Of a stretch of 64,000 bases of DNA, positions 35,328 to 44,197 are shown in pieces. Numbering within the stretch: position 1 is the first letter of the stretch; the number at the start of each line of letters is the position of its first letter. The notes beneath the pieces were generated by a model that searched no databases, was not told where the DNA came from, and was given only the letters and a program-made list of their open reading frames with translations. Location of the stretch: contig NZ_JBEJGX010000003.1 of NCBI RefSeq assembly GCF_040253635.1, positions 3,782,001-3,846,000 of the forward strand, given 5' to 3'. The position numbers and the translations under genes were made by a program. This DNA is from Streptomyces sp. Edi2 (GTDB taxonomy: Bacteria > Actinomycetota > Actinomycetes > Streptomycetales > Streptomycetaceae).

Positions 35328-36311
35328 GTGGTGCGCAACGTTTTGGGGTCGCTGATCGCCCTCGCCGGAGCGGCGGCCGCCGTATGGAGCCCCTTCCGTC
35401 CCTGGTACGACGGCCGTCACGGCAGCGACGTACGGATCGAAGACCTCTTCAACGGCATCACCCGCAACGGCGCCGCGCTCTTCGGCTCCGTCCTCCTGCC
35501 CATGGCGTTCGCCGCCCTGCTGACCCTGATCGGAGTTGCCCTGCGCTCCCGGGCGCTGATCACCGTCGCGGGCCTGGTGGTACTCGGTTTCACGATCTTG
35601 TGGATGGTCCGCCAGGGGCAGGCCACCAGCGAGCTGACGGCCGGGGCCCGTGGCCTCGGAGCGGGCGTGGCCAGCGCACTGGGCGGCGGCGCACTGCTGC
35701 TGCTCGGCGCCCTCGTCATGCGCGGCCGCGGCCGACGGGTCCGTGGCCGCGGCTATGACGAGCGGCAGTACGACGACGGGCGCTACGGGCCCTCCGCCCA
35801 CGACGACCCCTACGGCCGGCGCGCACCGTACGACCCGTACACGCCCTACCCCCCGGGGACACCCGAGCCATGGGACGCGGGCCGCCCGGGGGCGGAGGAG
35901 TGGAACCCCGAGCCCTACCCGACGGGTCCCGGCCCCGGCGGTCACCCGGCAGGCCCCACGGCCGCCGGCGGACCTGACCACGGCGCCCACGGCCCGTACG
36001 AGGACACCCCCACCGCTCCCCTGCCGGTCACGCCGCCACCGCCGCCCGCACAGCACCAGCAGCCACCCCCGCCGCAGCAAGAGCAGCCGCCCCAACAACA
36101 GCAACAGCCTCAACAGCCACGCCCGCAGGCGCCACCCCCGCCGCCGACCATGCCGGCCCATCAGCAGCCCCCCACACCTCCCGTGGAGTGGGGCAAGGAG
36201 CAACGGCAACCACCGCGCCCCTCCCAGTCCGGAGAACCCGGACAGCCCAGGACGCCCGGGCAGCCCGGACAACCCGAGAGGCCTGAACAGCCCCCTGAGG
36301 ACCGGGAGTAG
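35328..36311 (+). CDS. Membrane protein with Pro/Gln-rich cytosolic tail
   Basis: This 327-residue protein has about four transmembrane helices in the first 135 residues (NVLGSLIALAGAAAAVW, GAALFGSVLLPMAFAALLTLIGVAL, ALITVAGLVVLGFTILWMV, GVASALGGGALLLLGALVM). A long disordered tail follows, rich in Tyr/Asp/Arg and then in Pro and Gln, with PPQQQQQPQQPRPQ-like tracts. No enzyme domain is recognised. The start is GTG at 35328. Disordered proline-rich tails next to a kinase gene (36448-39120, convergent) suggest a kinase substrate or scaffold, but this is speculation. Confidence 0.75.
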   Translation: MVRNVLGSLIALAGAAAAVWSPFRPWYDGRHGSDVRIEDLFNGITRNGAALFGSVLLPMAFAALLTLIGVALRSRALITVAGLVVLGFTILWMVRQGQATSELTAGARGLGAGVASALGGGALLLLGALVMRGRGRRVRGRGYDERQYDDGRYGPSAHDDPYGRRAPYDPYTPYPPGTPEPWDAGRPGAEEWNPEPYPTGPGPGGHPAGPTAAGGPDHGAHGPYEDTPTAPLPVTPPPPPAQHQQPPPPQQEQPPQQQQQPQQPRPQAPPPPPTMPAHQQPPTPPVEWGKEQRQPPRPSQSGEPGQPRTPGQPGQPERPEQPPEDRE

Positions 36312-36329
36312 TGCCGGACACGGCGAACT

Positions 36330-36447
36330 CACGACCACCACGTCACGACCGCCATGCCACGCCACGACCACCGCGCCACGTCACGCCCGCCGTGCCACGT
36401 CACGTCGCATCACAACCGCCGCACCAGCCCACAGCCGCCACGCCGCA
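36330..36447. repeat. CACGTCACGACCGCC-type simple repeats
   Basis: The convergent gap after the membrane protein gene consists of imperfect units around CACGTCACG and CCGCCRYGCCA. No terminator-like hairpin is evident. Confidence 0.45.
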
Positions 36448-39120
36448 TCACGCCCGCCGCGCCAGCCCCGTCCCCTTCGCCGCGTCCAACGCGTACACAC
36501 AGCGGTCCTTGCTGCAGGCGTACACCACGCCGCCGACCGCCACCGGCGAGCCGGTGATCTCGCCGCCGGTCGCCAGCTTCCAGCGCAGCTGACCGCCCAT
36601 CGCGTCGAGCGTGTAGAGGCAGTGGTCGGCCGAGCCGAAGTGCACCCGGCCCTCCGCGACGACCGGTGCGCCGATGACCTCGGCGCCGGCCTGGAACCGC
36701 CAGCGCGGGGTGCCGGTCACCGCATCCAGTGTGTAGAGCGCCTTACCGCTGCCCAGGTGGACCGCGCCATGGGCGACCAGCACCGGTTCGGTGGACTGCC
36801 GCGCCTCGGTGGCGATCCGCCAGCGGTCGCGGCCGTCCGCCGGGTCCAGCGCGTAGACCGTGCCGAGGTAGTCCGCCAGATAGACCCCGCCGCCGGTGAC
36901 TGCCGGGCCGGGGGCGAAGGCGGGCGGGCTCAGGAACACCGCGGGCGCCTCGAAGTGCCAGCGCACCTCGCCGCGGGCGATGTCGATCGCCAGCACCCGG
37001 GTGCCGGCCACGACATAGACCGCACCGTCCGACGCGGGCAGCAGCCGTACCGGCACTCCTCCGCAGGACGCGGCGTCGCCCACCGGGTACGACCAGCGCT
37101 CGGCGCCGGTCCGCGCCTCCAGCGCCTTGAGCCGTGCGTCGGCCCAGACGAAGACCGTGCCGTCGTGCACCACGGGTGCGGCCTCGGCGGTCTCGAAGTC
37201 GGTCTGGACGCCGCCGATCTCCCACAGCCGTTCGCCGGTGGCCGCCTCCCAGGCCTGGACTCCGCCACCCCGGGTGCTGGTGACCACGGTCCCGCGGTCG
37301 ACCTGGAGGGCGTAGACCCAGCCCTCGGTGTGCAGCCGCCAGCGCTCGGCGCCGTCGTCGGCGCTCAGCGCGTACAGGCTCGGGCCGTCCGAGGCGTGGA
37401 TCCGGCCGTCCGCGACCGCCATCGCCCAGGCGACGTCACGGGTCTTGAACTTGCGGCGCCCGCTGGCCACATCGAGCGCATGCACCTCGAAGGACGTGAC
37501 GTACAGCAGGTCGTCGGCGACGGCGGGAGTGCCCCACACATCGTTCGACATCCGGAACCGCCAGGGGCGCCAGCGGCCGGGGTCGGCGGGCGGCGCCTCG
37601 GGCGGCGGAGGTGGCGCGGCCTCTCCGCGGGCCGGGCTCTCCCCGGTCACGGCACCGCCGGCCGGGCCCTGCGCCGGCACACCGGTCACGGGTCCGGTAC
37701 CGGGCGGCCGTACCCAGTTCGTCGCGGCACCGGCCTGCCCACGCGGCTGCGGGCCCGGGGCGTCGGCGCGCGGCCCCGGCCCTATCGGAGCGGCCGAGCC
37801 ACCCAGGTGTACGGGGCCGGCGGCACCGTCCCCGGAGACGGCCGGCGGCGCGGCGGACAGTGCGGCGGCGGGGGACGGTGCGGCAGCCGCTGCCTGCGAA
37901 GCGGCGGGCGGGGCCGCGGAGACCGGGTCCACCCGGGCCGTCGAGACATCCGGGCCGAGCGCCGCGGGCTGCGGCATCGGGCCGGGGTTGCCACCGCGCG
38001 GGTCGGTGCCCCGGTGCGCGCCGGGGCCCGCGCCGACACGGCCGGGCCAGCCGGACTCCGCACCGGCCGGTGCGCTCTCCGGCCGCGGTGGCGCCTGGAC
38101 GGGCTGCGCCGCGGACACCGGAGGCGCCGCGGGCGGATGCGGCGGCGCGGCGGGCGCCGCACGGCCGGTGCCACGCCCGGACGCGGCTCGCTGGCCGCCG
38201 TTCGCCACGGTGGTGCGACCGCCGCGGCGGCCTTCGATGAGCGCCACCGCTCCGGGCGGCAGCCACGCCGAGGCGGTACCGCTGTCGTCGCTTCCGGAGC
38301 CGAAGAGATGCGGCGCGAGCTGGGACTGCAGATCGGCGGGGGACGGCCGCTGGCCGGCCTCCATCTGCATACAGGACTCCATCAGCGGACGCAGTTCGTC
38401 CGGCAGCCCGGCCAGGTCGGGGCCCTCACGCAGCAGCATGAAGACGGTCTCGACGGGGTTGGCGCCATGGAACGGCGCATGGCCGGTGGCGGCAAAGACC
38501 AGTGTCGAGCCGAGGGAGAAGATGTCGCTCGCGCCCGTCACGCTGCGCGAGTCACGGGCCTGCTCGGGCGACATATAAGCGGGTGTGCCCACGGCGACGT
38601 TGGTCATCGTCAGCCGGGTGTTGGACACCCCGGAGGCGATCCCGAAGTCGATCACCCGGGGGCCGTCCTCGACGACCAGCACATTCGACGGTTTCAGGTC
38701 ACGGTGCACCAGGCCCGCGCCGTGGATGGACTGCAGCGCCTCGGCGATCCCGGCCGCCAGCCACCGCACCGCCTGGGCCGGGAGCGGCCCGCACTCATTG
38801 ACTATTTCCTCGAGGGAGGGCGCGGGGACATAGGCCGTCGCGAGCCAGGGCACCGCCGCGCGCGGATCGGCGTCCACCACCGCGGCCGTGTAGAAACCGC
38901 TGACCGCGCGGGCCGCCTCGACCTCGCGTGTGAAGCGGATCCGGAACAGCTGGTCCTCGGCGAGCTCGGTACGCACCGTCTTGATCGCCACGCGCCGGCC
39001 GGACGCCGAGCGCGCCAGATAGACCAGTCCCATGCCGCCGGCCCCGAGACGGCCGAGCACCTCGAACGGGCCGATCCGCCGGGGATCGTGCTGCGTCAGC
39101 TGCTTCAGCTGCTCCACCAC
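36448..39120 (-). CDS. Serine/threonine protein kinase with PQQ-like beta-propeller
   Basis: This 890-residue protein starts with a Hanks-type kinase domain (residues 14-280): Gly loop GRLGAGGMG, catalytic Lys47 in [12 protein letters not shown] at 139-146, DFG at 158-160, and the APE-like MSPEQA. A long Pro/Ala/Gly-rich linker (about 285-520) leads to a PQQ-type propeller with repeated [13 protein letters not shown] / [15 protein letters not shown] blades. Unlike PknB or PknD, no transmembrane helix is seen between the domains, so the protein appears cytosolic. The propeller probably senses a ligand or binds substrates. Iteron-like GTTACC repeats lie upstream (39332-39417). Confidence 0.92.
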   Translation of the reverse strand: MVEQLKQLTQHDPRRIGPFEVLGRLGAGGMGLVYLARSASGRRVAIKTVRTELAEDQLFRIRFTREVEAARAVSGFYTAAVVDADPRAAVPWLATAYVPAPSLEEIVNECGPLPAQAVRWLAAGIAEALQSIHGAGLVHRDLKPSNVLVVEDGPRVIDFGIASGVSNTRLTMTNVAVGTPAYMSPEQARDSRSVTGASDIFSLGSTLVFAATGHAPFHGANPVETVFMLLREGPDLAGLPDELRPLMESCMQMEAGQRPSPADLQSQLAPHLFGSGSDDSGTASAWLPPGAVALIEGRRGGRTTVANGGQRAASGRGTGRAAPAAPPHPPAAPPVSAAQPVQAPPRPESAPAGAESGWPGRVGAGPGAHRGTDPRGGNPGPMPQPAALGPDVSTARVDPVSAAPPAASQAAAAAPSPAAALSAAPPAVSGDGAAGPVHLGGSAAPIGPGPRADAPGPQPRGQAGAATNWVRPPGTGPVTGVPAQGPAGGAVTGESPARGEAAPPPPPEAPPADPGRWRPWRFRMSNDVWGTPAVADDLLYVTSFEVHALDVASGRRKFKTRDVAWAMAVADGRIHASDGPSLYALSADDGAERWRLHTEGWVYALQVDRGTVVTSTRGGGVQAWEAATGERLWEIGGVQTDFETAEAAPVVHDGTVFVWADARLKALEARTGAERWSYPVGDAASCGGVPVRLLPASDGAVYVVAGTRVLAIDIARGEVRWHFEAPAVFLSPPAFAPGPAVTGGGVYLADYLGTVYALDPADGRDRWRIATEARQSTEPVLVAHGAVHLGSGKALYTLDAVTGTPRWRFQAGAEVIGAPVVAEGRVHFGSADHCLYTLDAMGGQLRWKLATGGEITGSPVAVGGVVYACSKDRCVYALDAAKGTGLARRA

Positions 39121-39331
39121 TTGCCTGCCACCTCCCCGTGGGGCGTAAAAGAGACTCTCAAAAGCTCACGGGCCGCCGAGAGCCACTGCCCCGTGCAGCG
39201 TCTCCCCGCCTGCGGCGAGGAGCGTCGAAACGGCCGTACGCGTGCTGATTGTTCCTGGCCGGGCCGACGGTTGCGAACCCGGGGCCTGTCCGCCGTGTCA
39301 CGGCATACCCTCCGCGGCCCGCACCCGACCC

Positions 39332-39417
39332 GTTACCCGACGTAACCCAACCACGTCTGACGTGCTGCGATACGTCCCCTGACGAGTGGTTACCGGGCGG
39401 GTTACCGGCAAGTTACC
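39332..39417. promoter_or_regulatory. GTTACC iteron-like cluster upstream of kinase gene
   Basis: GTTACC occurs at 39332, 39389, 39401 and 39412, with an inverted copy at 39342-39347. The last three are 12 and 11 bases apart, about one helical turn, as for cooperative regulator binding. The first and the inverted copy form GTTAC-N5-GTAAC. The nearest gene start is the kinase (39120, minus). Confidence 0.45.
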
Positions 39418-39912
39418 GATCTGCCACGCGCGGCACCGCCCGAAATACGGACGTTCACCACTCCGTTTGACGGGACTACCGCGGAAGCGGTTCGCCCTCT
39501 TGAGCATCCGGTGGCCGCGGTGGCCGAAACCATGCCGTTCCGCTGACTGCGCACACCCATCCCCCACCGGTCCCGCCATCCCCACCGGATACGCGACACC
39601 CACCGGTCACGCCAACCCCGCCAGCCATGCCATCCCCCGTCATCGCTCCCGCCCCAGCGGATCAATTCTGCGCGTTCGAAGGTCATTTCGGCGTCATGAC
39701 ACCTGGCGTGGCGCCCTATCAGGCATCCGGGCAGGCCGGAGAGCCGACCGCCACGGGGGCCAGATGTCCAAGCTAGCGCCGTTTCGTACGATTCACCCGC
39801 CGAGAATTCGCACGCACGAGCTATTTCGTCGGAGGCTGCGGACGGGGAAGCGGCAGGGTCAATGTTCAACTGACGGCCACCGCAAGACACTTGCGGCACG
39901 GACGGGGACCAC

Positions 39913-39934
39913 TTATCCACCAGAGTTGTCCACA
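39913..39934 (+). promoter_or_regulatory. Pair of DnaA-box-like nonamers
   Basis: TTATCCACC (39913-39921) and TTGTCCACA (39926-39934) lie 13 bases apart. TTGTCCACA is the preferred Streptomyces DnaA box. Two boxes are far too few for oriC; they may mark a DnaA-regulated promoter or be chance. Confidence 0.4.
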
Positions 39935-40104
39935 GCCTGTTGATAACACTCTTCACCGGTTCGGACCAAGCGGGGCGGCGCGAGGCGCGGCCACGGGCGG
40001 GCCCGCCACCAGCACACTCACGGCGGCTACGCACCCCGAACTCCCCCATCCCCATTTGCAGGCAGCCAAATCGCGCTCCGATCACCCCTCGGTAAGCTGA
40101 CGGC

Positions 40105-40752
40105 ATGACAGGACAAGTTCGAACCGTCGACGGCAGAGTTGCCGGCCGCCGCGGACAGGCGACGCGGCAAAAGCTTCTGGACTGCCTCAGTGAAATGCTC
40201 AGTTCGTCCCCCTATCGGGACGTCAAGGTCATCGATGTAGCCCGAAAAGCGGGGACTTCACCCGCAACGTTCTACCAGTACTTCCCGGACGTCGAGGGCG
40301 CCGTCCTCGAAATCGCCGAGGAGATGGCCAAAGAAGGCGCCACTCTGACCGATCTTGTCGCCGGACGCTCCTGGGTGGGCAAGTCCGCATGGCAGACGGC
40401 AGAGGATCTGGTCGAGGGCTTCCTCTCCTTCTGGCGGAAGCACGACGCCATTTTGCGCGTGATCGACCTGGGCGCGGCCGAGGGCGACAAGCGGTTCTAC
40501 AAGATCCGCATGAAGATCCTCAATGCCGTCACCAACTCCCTTACGGATTCGATCAAGGAACTGCAGAGCAAAAGCAAGGTCGACAAGGACGTGAGTGCGC
40601 CCGCGATGGCCGGCTCACTCGTCGCGATGCTGGCGGCGGTTGCCGGGCACCAGAAGGGTTTCCAGAGCTGGGGCGTGAAGCAGGCCGAGCTCAAACCGAA
40701 TCTGGCGCTGCTGGTACACCTCGGCGTCACCGGCAAGAAGCCGACCAAATAG
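40105..40752 (+). CDS. TetR family transcriptional regulator
   Basis: This 215-residue regulator has the N-terminal TetR helix-turn-helix (about residues 18-66: RRGQATRQKLLDCLSEML, KVIDVARKAGTSPATFYQYFPDVEGAVLEIAEEM) and a C-terminal helical ligand-binding domain ending KPNLALLVHLGVTGKK. The HTH is strongly conserved-looking and resembles widely distributed Streptomyces regulators (AtrA-type is one possibility from memory, not verified). CTGACG, half of the regulon palindrome, lies just before its ATG, but no second arm follows. It is the only TetR gene in a window with 14 such palindromes, so it is a candidate controller. Confidence 0.88.
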   Translation: MTGQVRTVDGRVAGRRGQATRQKLLDCLSEMLSSSPYRDVKVIDVARKAGTSPATFYQYFPDVEGAVLEIAEEMAKEGATLTDLVAGRSWVGKSAWQTAEDLVEGFLSFWRKHDAILRVIDLGAAEGDKRFYKIRMKILNAVTNSLTDSIKELQSKSKVDKDVSAPAMAGSLVAMLAAVAGHQKGFQSWGVKQAELKPNLALLVHLGVTGKKPTK

Positions 40753-40905
40753 CGAAATAGCGAAGCCACCGGGAAAGCATCCGAGGAAGCGGAAGCGGCC
40801 GGAGAAGCCGCTGTCGAGGCTGCCGCGCCTCGAAGTCCCGGGGCGTCCAGGGTGGTTCGCCGCCGTCGGTCCTGTATCCGTCCTGCCATAGCTGTACCGC
40901 ACACG

Positions 40906-40952
40906 CAGCGGGCGTCGCGCGGCCCCTCAGGGGTTCGCCGCGACGCCCGCTG
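40906..40952. terminator. Bidirectional hairpin between TetR and deazaflavin reductase genes
   Basis: A perfect 14-bp inverted repeat (CAGCGGGCGTCGCG and its complement, 19-base loop) lies between two convergent genes and can end both transcripts. Confidence 0.75.
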
Positions 40953-41025
40953 TGCGCATGGGGAACCGAAGGGGCAAGAGGGGCGGGAGTGAAGCCCCGC
41001 CAAGCCCCACTGCGCACCGGCCGGG

Positions 41026-41493
41026 TCACCGCCGCTCCAGCCGGAACAGCCGGATCTCCCGCGCCACCCGCGCCTGGTACGCGGCGTACGGCGGCCAGAA
41101 CGCCAGCGCCGCCTGCCAGGCCTGCGCCCGTTCCTCACCGGTGAGCAGCCGGGCCCGCACCGGAATGTCCCGGCCGCGCCAACTCACCTGGGCCTCCGGG
41201 TTCTTCAGCAGGTTGCCGGTCCAGGCCGGATGCCCGGGCCGCCCGAAATTGCTGCCGATCAGCAGCCAGCCGCTCTCCTCCGGCAGGCACGCCAGCGGAG
41301 TACGCCGCGGCAGCCCGCTCCTCGCCCCGGTCGCGGTCAACACCACACCGGGCAGCATCCGGGCGCTGAGCAGCACCTTTCCGCGGGTCAACCGGTGCAC
41401 GGCACGGTCCAGAGCGGGGATGACGTGCGGCGCGATCCGGGCGAACGTGCGGGTCGCGGAGACCTTCTGAAGCAAACGCTCACCCCGCGGCAT
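41026..41493 (-). CDS. Ddn-like F420/deazaflavin-dependent nitroreductase family protein
   Basis: This 155-residue split-beta-barrel protein belongs to the deazaflavin-dependent nitroreductase (Ddn) family. Diagnostic segments are LTATGARSGLPRRTPLACLPEESGWLLIGSNFGRPGHPAWTGNLLKNPEAQVSWRGRDIPVRAR. Family members use F420H2 to reduce quinones or cyclohexenones, or bind fatty acids. The ATG overlaps the TGA of the preceding acyl-CoA dehydrogenase gene (TGATG), so the two are translationally coupled and the reductase probably acts on the same pathway. It depends on the F420 made with FbiC. Confidence 0.88.
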   Translation of the reverse strand: MPRGERLLQKVSATRTFARIAPHVIPALDRAVHRLTRGKVLLSARMLPGVVLTATGARSGLPRRTPLACLPEESGWLLIGSNFGRPGHPAWTGNLLKNPEAQVSWRGRDIPVRARLLTGEERAQAWQAALAFWPPYAAYQARVAREIRLFRLERR

Positions 41494-43139
41494 CAGGCCT
41501 CCACCGCCTCGGGCTCTGCCTCTGCCTCTGGCTCCGGCGTACGGGCTCCCGCCGGCGCCTCGCCGGTGGCCCGGCGCACGGGCGTCCCACCGCTTCCACC
41601 TGCCCCACGGCTACGGCTGCTGAGCTGCTGTCCGCTTCCCCCGGCCCCACGGCTCCCGCTGAGCCCTCTGCCACCGCCGGCCTCCCCCACTCCGCCCGTG
41701 AACAGCCCGGCCTCCTCGGCGGCCCGCGCCCGGAGCCGGTGGACGGGCCCCAGCAGCAGTTCATCGCCGGCCGCACGCTTGAAGTACAGATGCGCCTCGT
41801 GCTCCCAGGTGAAGCCGATACCGCCGTGCAGTTGCACCGCCTCGGCCGCCACCGTACGCAGCGCCTCCAGCGCCTGCGCCAACGCCAGCGCCCCCACACC
41901 GGCCTCTGCGGCAGCGGGCCGGGCCACAACCGGCCGGGCCACACCGGACTCGGCTGCGCCGGACTCTGCAGCACCGGGCTCGGCTTCACCGGAGACGGCT
42001 GCGCCTGGGCCGACCACTCCGTACGCTCCCGGGGCGCCCCGCCCCCCGGGCCGGCCGCCGCCCGCCGCCCAGGCCGCGTAGTACGCCGCCGAGCGTGCCG
42101 CCTGCAGCGTCACATACAGATCGGCGAGCCGGTGCTGCACCGCTTGGAAGGAGCCGATGGGGCGGCCGAACTGCTCGCGCTCCCGGACGTAGGCGACGGT
42201 ACGGGCCAGCGCCGCATCGGCCGCCCCCACCGCCTCGGCGGCCAGCGCCGCGGCCGCCGTCACCCCGGTCGCGGCGAGCGCGGCGGCCACCGCCGTCCCT
42301 CCCCCGTACGGGTAACCCTCCCCGTCCACGTCCCCCAGCAACTCGGCCGGAACCTCGCGCAGTTCGAGGCGTGCCAGCGGGCGGGTCTCGTCCAGCGCGG
42401 TCTGCCGGATCCGCAGCAGCCCGGTCGCACCGGGCACACCTGCCCCCTCGGCCGGCCCCTCCGCTGCCCCCTCGACTACCCCCTTGGCGTGCGCCTGCCG
42501 GCCGTCCGGCCGGACCGCCGGGCCGAGTGCCGCCGCCCGCACCAGAAAGAGCAGGGTACGGCTGCGCGCGAACCCACCGGCGTGTGCGGCCACCACCAGC
42601 ACCTCCGCGGTGTGGCCGTTCAGCACCTGCCCGGCCTCCCCGTACAGCCGCCACGATCCGTCCTGCATCCACGCCTGAATCCCGCCGGCCCGGCCGCCAC
42701 CCGCCCAGTCGCCGTCATTCGGCCCGGTCAGCCCCAGTGCGGTGGACAGCTGCCCGCCCGGTACGGCGAGCGTTCCGGTCAGCTCCCCGGTGGCGAGGCC
42801 TGGCAGCAGTTCGCTGCGCTGGCGTTCGCTGCCCAGCGCGAGGATCAGCGGCGCGGCCAGCGCGGCGGTGGCGATCAATGGCGAGGGAAGGACGGCGCGA
42901 CCGGTCTCCTCGCAGGCCAGAGCGAGTTCGGTGGGCCCGCAGTCCACCCCGCCGTAGGCGGCGGGCAGCGCCAGGCCGGGCAGGCCGAGCTCGGCAGCGA
43001 GCCGGTGCCACAGCTGTGCGTCGTACCCGGGCGGGGTGCGTACCGCCGCCTTGACCTGGTCCGGACCACAGTGCTTGAGCAGCAGTTCGCGCAGGGTGCG
43101 GCGGATTTCGTGCTGCTCCTCGGTGAACGCGGCATCCAT
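41493..43139 (-). CDS. Acyl-CoA dehydrogenase with low-complexity insertions
   Basis: This 548-residue flavoprotein is longer than the usual 380. It has the ACAD N-terminal helical domain (MDAAFTEEQHEIRRTLREL), the LGLPGLALPAAYGGVDCGPTELALACEETGR region, and the C-terminal REQFGRPIGSFQAVQHRLADLYV and LHGGIGFTWEHEAHLYFKRA motifs. Two extra low-complexity segments are present: about 45 residues rich in Gly/Ala/Glu/Pro between FAD-binding helices (encoded 41930-42065) and a 70-residue C-terminal tail (41496-41705). It resembles second-subunit FadE proteins of steroid catabolism. The ATG at 43139 has GGGAGGAG upstream; a palindrome lies at 43210. Confidence 0.88.
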   Translation of the reverse strand: MDAAFTEEQHEIRRTLRELLLKHCGPDQVKAAVRTPPGYDAQLWHRLAAELGLPGLALPAAYGGVDCGPTELALACEETGRAVLPSPLIATAALAAPLILALGSERQRSELLPGLATGELTGTLAVPGGQLSTALGLTGPNDGDWAGGGRAGGIQAWMQDGSWRLYGEAGQVLNGHTAEVLVVAAHAGGFARSRTLLFLVRAAALGPAVRPDGRQAHAKGVVEGAAEGPAEGAGVPGATGLLRIRQTALDETRPLARLELREVPAELLGDVDGEGYPYGGGTAVAAALAATGVTAAAALAAEAVGAADAALARTVAYVREREQFGRPIGSFQAVQHRLADLYVTLQAARSAAYYAAWAAGGGRPGGRGAPGAYGVVGPGAAVSGEAEPGAAESGAAESGVARPVVARPAAAEAGVGALALAQALEALRTVAAEAVQLHGGIGFTWEHEAHLYFKRAAGDELLLGPVHRLRARAAEEAGLFTGGVGEAGGGRGLSGSRGAGGSGQQLSSRSRGAGGSGGTPVRRATGEAPAGARTPEPEAEAEPEAVEA

Positions 43140-43209
43140 CGCGGGCTCCTCCCGGCCGTGCGGCACCCCCGTCGGTCCGACGGGCTGGCTCACTCACTCC
43201 CGCTATCGA

Positions 43210-43226
43210 TCTGACGGGCCGTCATA
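43210..43226. promoter_or_regulatory. Regulon palindrome 8 (TCTGACG-GGC-CGTCATA)
   Basis: One mismatch to consensus. It lies 70 bases upstream of the chosen start of the acyl-CoA dehydrogenase gene and is the likely operator of the dehydrogenase-Ddn pair. Confidence 0.7.
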
Positions 43227-43408
43227 GTAGGGACGAGGGGTGCACTTTCCTAGGCCAGGCCCGCAAGTCGTCGGGCCGACGGGGCACGCGCTCCGCACGG
43301 CCCGCGATGACGAGAGCCGAAGACGGCGGCCGACGGCGAGGCCCGACGAGGGCGCCCCGGCGACGAACGCCCGTTGACGGCGCCCGACGGCAACGCCCCA
43401 TGACGGCG

Positions 43409-43449
43409 CTCGCCCTCGCCGTGCGGCCGGGGCCGCAGGCGAGGGCGAG
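43409..43449. terminator. Near-perfect 19-bp hairpin after barrel protein gene
   Basis: CTCGCCCTCGCC pairs with GGCGAGGGCGAG and, inside a single bulged G, TGCGGCC pairs with GGCCGCA around a two-base loop. It begins 44 bases beyond the stop codon of the leftward secreted protein gene. Confidence 0.75.
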
Positions 43450-43492
43450 GACGAGGTGAGCACGGGGACGAGGTGAGGCGTTCCCCCTCCCG

Positions 43493-43996
43493 TCAGAGGA
43501 GGAGATGGACCGTGAAGTGCGTTTCCGTGTCGGAGACATTGACGGCGTGGAGGTAGCCGCGAGCGGTGCGGTAGCGGCCCGTGCCCCCGGTGATCGCCAG
43601 GTCGATGTTGCCGGGACCGGCGGTGGTGACGTTGAACCGGCCTTGCACGGTGAGCTGCCCCTGGGGGAGGGACAGATCGGCCGCGCACTGCAGGTCGAAC
43701 TGATCAACCGGGTCGAACCGGGTCAGCCTGCAGATCTCGCTGTAGGTGCCGACCGTGCTGTTCCCGCGGAGGAGATTGCCACTGACGACGAATTCGTCCC
43801 CCAGACTCGGCCCGCCCGACCCGTCCACGTCGACGAAGCCGCCCTGAGTCTGCTTCGCGACGAGTTGGAAGACTTCCTCTCTCGGGGGATTGGGCCCGGG
43901 TCCGCTGCCGGTGGCCGCCGATGCCGAGGGTGCACAGAAAAGGAGGGCGGCAAATCCGGTGACCGCGCTCAGGGCGAATTGCTTGAAGTGACGCAC
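43493..43996 (-). CDS. Secreted allene-oxide-cyclase-barrel-like protein
   Basis: This 167-residue precursor has a Sec signal (MRHFKQFALSAVTGFAALLFCAPSASA). The mature part is a small beta-barrel with GDEFVVSGNLLR, GTYSEICRLTR, LQCAADLSLPQGQLTVQGRF and DLAITGGTGRYRTARGYL. The last motif is the hallmark of the allene oxide cyclase/dirigent-like barrel found in many Streptomyces secreted proteins of unknown function. Two cysteines could form one disulfide. The start is GTG at 43996 with GAGGAG upstream. It precedes a strong terminator and is transcribed in the same direction as the YVTN protein gene. Confidence 0.82.
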   Translation of the reverse strand: MRHFKQFALSAVTGFAALLFCAPSASAATGSGPGPNPPREEVFQLVAKQTQGGFVDVDGSGGPSLGDEFVVSGNLLRGNSTVGTYSEICRLTRFDPVDQFDLQCAADLSLPQGQLTVQGRFNVTTAGPGNIDLAITGGTGRYRTARGYLHAVNVSDTETHFTVHLLL

Positions 43997-44130
43997 AGTT
44001 TTCTCCTCTGGGACTGGAAGGGAAATGCATTGGCTATGGCCATGAAACGCGGTAATGGAGCCGTAATTACCGGACCGAGATCAATCGCAGGGATGCCATG
44101 ACGCCGCGCATCCCGGCCACTGGCTCCCGG

Positions 44131-44190
44131 CCCCTGACCCCTGACCCCTGACCCCTGACCCCTGCCCCCTGCCCCCTGCCCCCTGCCCCG
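44131..44190. repeat. Heptanucleotide tandem repeat CCCTGAC/CCCTGCC
   Basis: About four to five copies of CCCTGAC are followed by four copies of CCCTGCC between the barrel protein and YVTN protein genes. This is slippage-prone simple DNA and probably length-variable between strains. Confidence 0.8.
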
Positions 44191-44197
44191 AGAGGGA

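Larger units (their letters stand above)
39121..40104. other. Long regulatory region between kinase and TetR genes
   Basis: These 984 bases separate two divergent genes and hold no supported gene; a 234-codon minus-strand frame (39402-40106) has atypical composition and repeats (DRWVSRIRWG-like) and is rejected. The segment 39640-39930 is less GC-rich than the surroundings. Visible sites are five GTTACC motifs (39332-39417), CCCACCGGT repeats (about 39555-39610) and two DnaA-box-like nonamers (39913-39934). Confidence 0.5.
43140..43492. other. Gap with palindrome and strong hairpin
   Basis: The stretch holds the promoter and regulon palindrome of the acyl-CoA dehydrogenase gene at its left end and a hairpin terminator of the secreted barrel protein gene at its right end. 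Between them are GGCGCCCGACGGC-like simple repeats. No gene is supported. Confidence 0.5.

Noticed and set aside
35650..39345. A 1231-codon plus-strand frame across the membrane protein and kinase genes
   Set aside because: Caused by GC-rich codon bias on the opposite strand; it overlaps two well-supported genes and has no recognisable domain.
39913..39934. Chromosomal replication origin
   Set aside because: Only two DnaA-box-like sequences; Streptomyces oriC has many boxes and lies by dnaA/dnaN, which are absent here.
39402..40106. A 234-codon minus-strand frame in the large gap
   Set aside because: It contains simple repeats, atypical composition and no ribosome site; the region is better read as regulatory DNA.
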